Assembly (NCBI GenBank): GCA_965204835.1
Contig: OZ242017.1
Coordinates: 2,108,001-2,172,000 of the forward strand
DNA length: 64,000 nt
Origin: VXMT01 sp965204835
GTDB taxonomy: Bacteria; Chloroflexota; Dehalococcoidia; UBA2979
Reading direction: 5' to 3'
Part shown: positions 58,343 to 64,000 of the stretch, in pieces
Layout of the letters: each line of letters begins with the position of its first letter
Numbering within the stretch: position 1 is the first letter of the stretch
Notes under the pieces: model-generated
Database searches by the model: none
The model's input: the letters and a program-made list of their open reading frames with translations, nothing else
What the model was told of the DNA's origin: nothing
Program-made: the position numbers and the translations under genes

Positions 58343-59484
58343 CCGACCAACCGGAAGGTCACGGCGACCTGACCTCAGATATCTTCGGGGATGTTGAATA
58401 TGCGCTCCCGCAGACGCAGCCAAAGGAGTTCAAGCCGTGGCACAAGCCACGCAAGCAGTACGTCCGCCGCGAGCAGCTGTCAGTCTTGCTCCGGCGCCTC
58501 TACAGGAAACGGGAGGCAGCGGACCCGCTTCGTTACCTAGGCCTGCCCGGTACAGATCTGATCGATCTCCGATACCTATACGAGCAGCTCTGCCGAGCGA
58601 ACGACCGCCAACTGAGCTTCCTCGGCTTCAACACGGAAGCCCAGCCCAAGAACGCTGCACAGGCCCAACTCAACATCTCGCTCGACGAAGTTCGCCGACT
58701 GCCAAACGTCGATCCGCAGTCCGACGTTATTTCGGATGACTTCCGGCTGGTCGGCAATCCCGATTCGGTCGCGTGGTCTCGGACTCTTCAGCTCGGCCCG
58801 TTCGATGTTGTCAACATCGACCTCTGCGACGGGCTTGCCTCCGAACCGCCGCAAAACGACGGATCGATCTATGGGGCGCTGGCGCGGCTGATGGCGCTTC
58901 AGGCCCGAAACTCCAAACCATGGCTACTCCTCATCACGACGAGGGTAGGCCCCGGGATGTTTGACGCAGACGCTGAGCAGTTACTCATGGATCGGTTCCG
59001 CAAGAATGTCGCCGACTGCGAGGGGTTTGCCGAAGCGTGCGAGGAGCTTCTGGAGTCGGATGTGCGGACTATTGATCCTGCGACGTGCAGCGAACGCGAC
59101 CTCGTCAACCTCATGACTGCTGCCATCGGCAAGTGGCTGTCGGCTCTGTTGCAGGCCCACGCTCCCAGTCGAGTCGAGCTCGCAAGCACACATGGATACA
59201 GGGTCAATCCAGCTGCCGGCGGGGAGGATCTAGTTTCGCTCGCCTTCTGTTACGATCCGGTCATCGAGGCACCGCAAGACGCATTCTCGCCGACCATGCC
59301 GACCCTGGACCATGAGTGCGCAACTGCGAAGGATATCTTGAAGCAGTCAGCCGACCGTCAAGATGTCGACAACATGCTCGAACGGCAGCCAGACTTGAAC
59401 GAAGAGCTTATCGACGAGACTGAGCAATTGTTGGAGGCTGCGCGCTACGAAGTGGCCCGCTACCGCCAGTGGCTCGAATCATGA
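58339..59484 (+). CDS. Unknown protein partnered with the Hsp90-like ATPase
   Basis: The 381-residue protein is coupled to the ATPase by an ATGA overlap. The N-terminus has DIFGDVEYALPQTQPKEFKP then WHKPRKQYVRR, followed by an alpha/beta core: RQLSFLGFNTEAQ, QLNISLDEVRRL, LGPFDVVNIDLCDGL and KPWLLLITTRVGPG. The core looks Rossmann-like, perhaps a degenerate methyltransferase, but no SAM motif is clear. The C-terminus is acidic and helical. Its stop overlaps a further short start (ATGA), so a third gene once followed. Confidence 0.65.
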   Translation: MTDQPEGHGDLTSDIFGDVEYALPQTQPKEFKPWHKPRKQYVRREQLSVLLRRLYRKREAADPLRYLGLPGTDLIDLRYLYEQLCRANDRQLSFLGFNTEAQPKNAAQAQLNISLDEVRRLPNVDPQSDVISDDFRLVGNPDSVAWSRTLQLGPFDVVNIDLCDGLASEPPQNDGSIYGALARLMALQARNSKPWLLLITTRVGPGMFDADAEQLLMDRFRKNVADCEGFAEACEELLESDVRTIDPATCSERDLVNLMTAAIGKWLSALLQAHAPSRVELASTHGYRVNPAAGGEDLVSLAFCYDPVIEAPQDAFSPTMPTLDHECATAKDILKQSADRQDVDNMLERQPDLNEELIDETEQLLEAARYEVARYRQWLES

Positions 59485-59709
59485 GTGCGAACTACCCGTG
59501 GGCCGATTGGTGGCACCTAGGGCGATGGCGATCTCCGTCGCGAACGAGTTGATCAACGCCTCCGACTCCGTCGGTTCGCTCCTCCAGAGGAACTCCCGCA
59601 TCCCCTTCCGCGTAGGGCGACGCCCTAACCGTTCAGGCAGCGGGTCTTGCCTCGCGAGGTCCAACCAATTGGTAACCGCCGGTTCACGGGAAAGCGCCGT
59701 CTTCGACAC
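59479..59709 (-). CDS. Possible small protein downstream of NADAR
   Basis: The 76-residue frame (EPAVTNWLDLARQDPLPERL, REFLWRSEPTESEALINSFA) looks protein-like and helical. It follows the NADAR stop by 30 bases, converges with the Hsp90 operon and overlaps its end by six bases. The start is GTG, with GGAGG rather far upstream. The last dozen residues may be junction sequence. Confidence 0.45.
   Translation of the reverse strand: MSKTALSREPAVTNWLDLARQDPLPERLGRRPTRKGMREFLWRSEPTESEALINSFATEIAIALGATNRPTGSSHS
59481..59552 (+). pseudogene. Truncated start of a third gene in the Hsp90-like operon
   Basis: The ATG overlaps the previous stop (ATGA) and opens MSANYPWADWWHLGRW, after which the frame ends within seven codons. 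The first 16 residues look protein-like. The DNA beyond belongs to the opposing minus-strand unit, so the gene appears cut by a recombination junction near 59520. Confidence 0.45.
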
Positions 59710-59739
59710 ATAGACTGCCGGGCGCCTCCGGCAGGTCGT

Positions 59740-60453
59740 TCAACTCCGGGGAGTCGACGCGTCTCCCGGGCTGTCACCGAAGAACGAGAACTGAACCCCG
59801 TGACTTCCAACGGGGCCGGACTCAACAGCGCTCGGCGCTACGGTGCGATCTGACGCATTCCCTGTCACGGGTTCGATTCGTTGGCCATCCAAGAGGAACT
59901 CAGCTAGGGGAAGCGGCTCGACCCGCATCAGTGATCCGGGATCGGTCCGCACGTGCTCTCGGAGTTCCATTAGCAGTCGGCCTAGTACGTTCATCCCAGA
60001 CAGTGTGTCGCCGTCAACGGGGATCGCGCCCCAGAAGTCGTCACGCCTGGAGTCTTCGACGATGGGACGGTCTCCTGTTGCAAGAAGAAGCTCGCTGAAT
60101 CTGGACCAATTCTGTGCGAGCTTTATTCGGAGACACCAGCGCATGACAGCAACGCGCACGCGGTCCCAGTCATCGCGGGAATCGTGTGCGTACGGCTTGC
60201 CCACCATCTTCGCGGTCATCGGACTCCGCTGCTCGAGGATGTGTCGCTGCAACTCCGGTCGGTGCGGGAAGCGGCAAGCCTGATAGAGGGCCTCAGGGCT
60301 GCGGATCCTGATGCCGTTCACTTCTATCGCGAATCCGGCAGCCATGTTGGAGAGCCCACCGAACTCCTCTTTCGTCTTCCGGAAGACAACGCTCGTCCTT
60401 CGACTGTAGGTCCGCACCTGGCTGCGTGGGGCACCCTCAGGAGAAGACGGCAT
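59740..60453 (-). CDS. NADAR-domain protein (DUF1768/YbiA-like)
   Basis: The 237-residue protein has the NADAR core: VVFRKTKEEFGGLSNMAAGF, IRSPEALYQACRFPHRPELQ (with the conserved Glu), PMTAKMVGKPYAHDSRDDWD, VMRWCLRIKLAQN, RRDDFWGAIPVDG and GMNVLGRLLMELR. NADAR enzymes cleave N-glycosidic bonds of ADP-ribose-type substrates, and some members reverse guanine ADP-ribosylation in DNA. A disordered tail of about 70 residues follows. I chose the ATG at 60451-60453; ATG 60468 is possible. It overlaps the upstream PRTase gene by 17 bases, so they are coupled. Confidence 0.85.
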   Translation of the reverse strand: MPSSPEGAPRSQVRTYSRRTSVVFRKTKEEFGGLSNMAAGFAIEVNGIRIRSPEALYQACRFPHRPELQRHILEQRSPMTAKMVGKPYAHDSRDDWDRVRVAVMRWCLRIKLAQNWSRFSELLLATGDRPIVEDSRRDDFWGAIPVDGDTLSGMNVLGRLLMELREHVRTDPGSLMRVEPLPLAEFLLDGQRIEPVTGNASDRTVAPSAVESGPVGSHGVQFSFFGDSPGDASTPRS

Positions 60454-61480
60454 CGAACCACTCACCATCGTCTTGGTAGGTCTTCCTGGGGAAGAGCGGA
60501 TACCAGTTATTGAAGTGGGCTGGCCCTGACCCGTCAAGATTGCCCCACCAGAGCGCGAGCGGGGCATTGTTGGGGCAGTTGCGGAAGGTCACGGTCATCG
60601 AGCCGAAGCCGAGCCCGAATGGGCTGAACCCGAGTGGGCGGAGTGCGGTGCTCGGGTCTTCGTAGCTAGCGCGGATTTTCACTCCGGCGAGCACGAACTC
60701 ACGCTCCAGGAGTTGTCGACCGCTCTCCGAGGAGAAGGGCCCAAGCTTGCCGCCGGGCACACGCGGCACCCAGGGGAACTTCGTCTTCACGGCGGCGTAT
60801 GCAGCTACCCGGGAGTCGTCGGGGAGTTCAATCGGCCAAAGCACCTCCGAGTTGTTCTTGTACTTCAGACGGTTTTCGAATGTCTCGGAGCACCAGAACT
60901 CGAAATCGACTTCCTTGCCGGCCTCGGCGGCTGCCCCTTGAAGTCGTTGCTTGACCTGATAGTCGCTGAGTGTGTGAGTCGCCATCACGATCACGTGGAC
61001 TGTGGCCTTGGGTGGCGACTCGGAGCGGGTCCAACGTTCAAGGTCATCGCCCACTCGGCCCCCCGTGAAGATCGCATCGTCTAAGTACACGAAGGGCCCC
61101 GACGGTGTGCCGCACTCCTCGATGTCCACGCCATGAGTCGCCTTGAGTCTCGTGCCCATGAACTCCAGCATTTCGTGCTGAGAGGCGCCCTTCTGCTGGC
61201 AGTCAAGGAAGTTGACGGTCCGCCAGAACGTCGGGGCATCCTCCCCAACGAGCTTCTTCGCTGTGAGCACCTCGTCCAGGAAATCACTTGCTGCTTCGCG
61301 GCTGATGTACGTCTTCCTCAGCACATGGTCCAGCTCGCGCAGGATCGGCCGTCGAACGGCCTTGGGGAACTGTCTCACCCACTTGTCGACGTGCTCTGGA
61401 GTTGGTGCCGGGATCTCTCCCGACCGATAGCTGCCGATCATCGCGGCAATCGAAGCTACCCGTTTAGACCGCTTAGCCAA
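60437..61480 (-). CDS. PRTase-CE-like phosphoribosyltransferase of conflict systems
   Basis: The 347-residue protein has a helical N-terminus (PEHVDKWVRQFPKAVRRPIL), then a PRTase fold with the PRPP loop FVYLDDAIFTGGRVGDDLER (about 130-150) and the strand VHVIVMATHTLSDYQ. The C-terminus has LRPLGFSPFGLGFGSM, FRNCPNNAPLALWWG and WYPLFPRKTY. This matches PRTase-CE domains described from bacterial conflict operons. The start is TTG at 61478-61480, chosen because AGGAG lies eight bases upstream; ATG 61441 is an alternative. NADAR follows. Confidence 0.75.
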   Translation of the reverse strand: MAKRSKRVASIAAMIGSYRSGEIPAPTPEHVDKWVRQFPKAVRRPILRELDHVLRKTYISREAASDFLDEVLTAKKLVGEDAPTFWRTVNFLDCQQKGASQHEMLEFMGTRLKATHGVDIEECGTPSGPFVYLDDAIFTGGRVGDDLERWTRSESPPKATVHVIVMATHTLSDYQVKQRLQGAAAEAGKEVDFEFWCSETFENRLKYKNNSEVLWPIELPDDSRVAAYAAVKTKFPWVPRVPGGKLGPFSSESGRQLLEREFVLAGVKIRASYEDPSTALRPLGFSPFGLGFGSMTVTFRNCPNNAPLALWWGNLDGSGPAHFNNWYPLFPRKTYQDDGEWFDAVFS

Positions 61481-62041
61481 CGTGCTGTCTCCTGAAGAGT
61501 CGCTGCCGAGGCGCCGAGCGCCGCTTTCACAGGCAGGGCCACCAATGTACCGCGTTCCAGCTCCCGGAACAGCCCGTGACCCTTGCGAGGCACCCCTGAA
61601 CCCGACGCCACGATCATGTTCATCGCCAGGACCGGGCCGCCCGTCGTCTTCGAGACGTTGCGCGAGGTCCCCGAGGGACGCACTGAAGGGAGCGGCCCGC
61701 TCGTCGCCCTGGCGACGCTGCTCGTGGTCGTGGCGATCGTGCTGCGCAGCGCCTAGCTCGCCTGGCTGGGCCAACACATGGGCTGCAGGTCGGCCGCCCG
61801 ACACTCCTCGATACCCGCGGACCTCGAAGCGCGCGGCTCGCTCAGTCCCGCCGCGGACTCTTGGAGTGATGGAGATTCGGGTGCACCTCTCTTGCGCGAC
61901 CGCAGTTCCGTGCCAAGCATCTAGCATGGCGGTGCTCGGCGAACGCTTACGCTCGTCGCGCCTCGTCTACAGCCCCACGACCAACTCGAAAGTTCGCAGT
62001 ACAGTCTTCTTTGGCCAGCCAACCTCCGTAAGGGGGCCGTC
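61481..62041. other. Island-host boundary region
   Basis: This 561-base stretch links the PRTase-CE gene to the nitroreductase-family gene. Apart from a possible 46-codon gene (61616-61756) I see no gene, tRNA or obvious attachment repeat. Confidence 0.4.
61616..61756 (+). CDS. Possible 46-residue tail-anchored peptide
   Basis: The frame MFIARTGPPVVFETLREVPE then GRTEGSGPLVALATLLVVVA ends in a single hydrophobic helix. There is no good ribosome binding site. It may be real or a remnant. Confidence 0.35.
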   Translation: MFIARTGPPVVFETLREVPEGRTEGSGPLVALATLLVVVAIVLRSA

Positions 62042-62461
62042 ATGACACTCTTCCTGCGCTTCTTCGTGCCCCTGCACATCTTCGTCTTCCGGCTCACCGG
62101 CGGACGCGTCATGGGGCGGTTCGGGTTGCCCGTGCTGCTGCTGACGACCACCGGCCGGCGGTCCGGGATGCGGCGGACGGTGCCGCTGCTCTACCTCGAC
62201 GACCGGGGCACGCCGCTCATCATCGCCTCGAACAACGGCGGCCCGCGGAACCCGGCCTGGTACCACAACCTCATCGCCCACCCCATGGTCGAGGTCGAGA
62301 CGCGTGCGGGCAGGCAGACGATGCGTGCCGAGCCGCTGCACGGCGAGGAGCGCCGTCACCGCTTCCGGCGCATCGCGGCGGCCGCCGACCGCTACGAGGA
62401 GTACCAGTCGCGGACCAGCCGGGTCATCCCGGTCGTCGCGCTGCGAGCCGTCTCCGCCTGA
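62042..62461 (+). CDS. Deazaflavin-dependent nitroreductase-family protein
   Basis: The 139-residue protein matches the DDN family: LLTTTGRRSGMRRTVPLLYL, PLIIASNNGGPRNPAWYHNL and AHPMVEVETRAGRQTMRAEP, with the TTGRRSG, NP.W..NL and HP.v.v motifs. Members use reduced F420 to reduce quinones or nitro compounds. The ATG follows GTAAGGGGGCCGTC. This is the first host-type gene after the island, and it suggests F420 use by the organism. Confidence 0.88.
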   Translation: MTLFLRFFVPLHIFVFRLTGGRVMGRFGLPVLLLTTTGRRSGMRRTVPLLYLDDRGTPLIIASNNGGPRNPAWYHNLIAHPMVEVETRAGRQTMRAEPLHGEERRHRFRRIAAAADRYEEYQSRTSRVIPVVALRAVSA

Positions 62462-62699
62462 CCCGCGCCCCGCGAGGCGCGTCGTCCGCATCGCCCTCGC
62501 ACGCCCCCGGCACGCGTGAACGCGTGCTGCCTCCCCGTCTGCATGCCCGGGGAACCATCCGGGGCAACGCTGCGTATATCGATTATGAACGGCATAGGCG
62601 GCCGGGTCCCGCGCCTGCCGAGGAGCGCGTGAGCGCTCCCCGGCGACGTGACCGCCGCGACCTCGCCGCCCCATGCACGCCGTTCGATGGGAGGCCGAG

Positions 62700-64000
62700 A
62701 TGCAACGCTCGCTTCGGAAGTACCTGATCCTCTTCACCGTCGCGGTCTGCACCATGCTGGTCGTTGCCTGCTCCGGCGGCGACGATGACGACGACGCTGC
62801 CTACTCGGTTGCGGGCTCGACGAGCACCGGAACCACGACGACAACCGCCACCACAGGGTCGGCCAGCACCACGGAGCCGAACCGGGGCTACTCCTCCAGC
62901 TCGAGCTCCGACGACTCGGACGACGCAGGCGCGCCGTCCAGCCGGTCCGCCGCGGCCCCCGCGCCCACAGCGGCGCCGTGGTCGGGTAGCACGACTACCG
63001 AGTCGGCCCCGGCATCTTCCGGCGCGAACAGCAGCTCGGGCTCCGGGACCACGACGGCGCCGCCATCGCCGGCCCGGCAGGGCGCGCCATCGGCCACGAC
63101 GTTCAAGGATTACGGGCGTACGCCGTTCGTCGACGCATCGCAGGACGCCGTCTCCACCTTCAGCCTGGACACGGACCGCGCCTCGTACTTCCTCGCCCTC
63201 AACTGGGCGCTGCACGGCTACGAGGTGGACCCCGACTCGGTGCGGGCCGAGGAGTGGATCAACGCCTTCGCCTACGAGTACGACCTGCCGCGCGACGGCC
63301 GCAGCTTCGCGATGAGCAGCGACGTGGTGGGCCACCCGCTGGACGGCACCCTCCACATCGCGCGCGTCGCGCTGCAGGCGCCGACGGTGCCCGACGACGC
63401 CCCGCTCAACGTGACGCTGGTGCTCGACGCCTCCGGCTCGATGGCCGACGGCAACCGTGTCGACATCGCGCGCACGGCGGCGGAGACCATCCGCCAGAGC
63501 CTGCGCCCCCGCGACCGCATCGCGGTGGTGCACTTCACCACGGACGTGCTCGACCGCTACACCGTCGAGCACACCCGGCCGGATGACCGCGACGTCGTCC
63601 GCTCGATCGACCGGCTCGCGCCGCACAACAGCACCAACGTGCAGGCCGGGCTCAACCTCGGCGTGCGGCTCGCAGACCAGGCGCGGCGGGAACGGCCCGA
63701 CGCCTTCAACTACGTCATCCTGATGTCGGACGGCGTCGCGAACGTCGACGCGACGAACCCGTTCTCGATCCTCGAGTCCGCGCGCGACGCGGACCACCTC
63801 AACCCGCTCCGGCTGATCACGGTCGGCGTGGGCATCGAGAACTACAACGACTACCTGCTGGAGCAGCTCGCGCAGCACGGCAACGGCTGGTACCGCTACC
63901 TGGACGACACCCACCAGGCACGCGCCACGTTCAGCCGCGAGAACTGGCTGGCGCTCTCGACGCCCTTCGCGGACCAGGCGCGGGCGCAGGTGACGTGGGA
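62700..64000 (+). CDS. VWA-domain lipoprotein (YfbK-like), cut by window end
   Basis: At least 433 residues are present without a stop. It has a lipoprotein signal (LILFTVAVCTMLVVAC, lipobox Cys24), a long Ser/Thr/Ala-rich linker, and the VWF N-terminal domain (FSLDTDRASYFLALNWALHG, DSVRAEEWINAFAYEYD). A VWA domain follows with the MIDAS motif TLVLDASGSMADG (about 239) and ILMSDGVANVD. It is attached to the outer face of the membrane and probably binds partners through metal. The ATG at 62700 has GGGAGG upstream. Confidence 0.88.
   Translation, partial: MQRSLRKYLILFTVAVCTMLVVACSGGDDDDDAAYSVAGSTSTGTTTTTATTGSASTTEPNRGYSSSSSSDDSDDAGAPSSRSAAAPAPTAAPWSGSTTTESAPASSGANSSSGSGTTTAPPSPARQGAPSATTFKDYGRTPFVDASQDAVSTFSLDTDRASYFLALNWALHGYEVDPDSVRAEEWINAFAYEYDLPRDGRSFAMSSDVVGHPLDGTLHIARVALQAPTVPDDAPLNVTLVLDASGSMADGNRVDIARTAAETIRQSLRPRDRIAVVHFTTDVLDRYTVEHTRPDDRDVVRSIDRLAPHNSTNVQAGLNLGVRLADQARRERPDAFNYVILMSDGVANVDATNPFSILESARDADHLNPLRLITVGVGIENYNDYLLEQLAQHGNGWYRYLDDTHQARATFSRENWLALSTPFADQARAQVTW

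Noticed and set aside
61481..62041. tRNA or attachment site at the island end
   Set aside because: No cloverleaf or direct repeat matching another island boundary could be seen by eye.

Overview
The window is 64 kb of very GC-rich bacterial DNA. Most genes begin with a clear Shine-Dalgarno motif, and ATGA/GTGA overlaps are common. I see no rRNA, tRNA or CRISPR. A deazaflavin (F420)-dependent nitroreductase-family gene, a huge Calx-beta/FnIII/cadherin-like secreted protein and a PrgI/VirB4/TrbL-type conjugation set suggest a Chloroflexota (perhaps Dehalococcoidia-like) or high-GC actinobacterial-type host. That assignment is inference from gene content only.

Region 1 (0-27.6 kb) is an integrative conjugative or plasmid-like element. 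It opens with four tiny overlapping HTH genes (81-1187), an XRE regulator, a PD-(D/E)XK-like protein and an MrfA-like helicase. A minus-strand transfer operon (15797 down to 5105) carries a secreted protein, a TrbL/VirB6 channel protein, two pilin-like membrane proteins, a PrgI protein with a large added ectodomain, a VirB4 ATPase, a TraD/VirD4-like coupling ATPase and a Replic_Relax protein. A divergent plus-strand operon (16105-27550) carries replication, repair and antirestriction functions: CHC2/TOPRIM primase, Rad52-like annealing protein, SSB, RadC, ArdC, a DUF6094-type methyltransferase and an SNF2-like helicase. Nearly every gene junction in this operon has a strong stem-loop. No relaxase or integrase was recognised.

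Region 2 (27.7-43.6 kb) holds a phosphoribosyltransferase with a small XRE gene, an 11.6-kb gene for a 3855-residue secreted repeat protein, two long poly-G tracts just upstream of that gene, and a one-polypeptide sensor kinase/response regulator with a DNA-binding domain.

Region 3 (43.6-61.5 kb) is a defence island with decayed DNA between modules: a ThsB-like TIR gene with a small membrane protein; a second TIR gene; a GHKL-ATPase/nuclease with a C5 methyltransferase and Vsr; a pseudogene of a MutY-like glycosylase; a second, decayed copy of the conjugative element's helicase tail; an endonuclease III-C5 methyltransferase fusion; nested IS481-like and IS110-like remnants; an Hsp90-like ATPase with an unknown partner; and a PRTase-CE plus NADAR operon. 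Host-type genes (nitroreductase family, VWA lipoprotein cut by the window end) resume at 62 kb.

The best candidates for undescribed systems are the PRTase-CE/NADAR operon, the Hsp90-like ATPase operon, the glycosylase-methyltransferase fusion, and the TIR plus membrane-protein pair.
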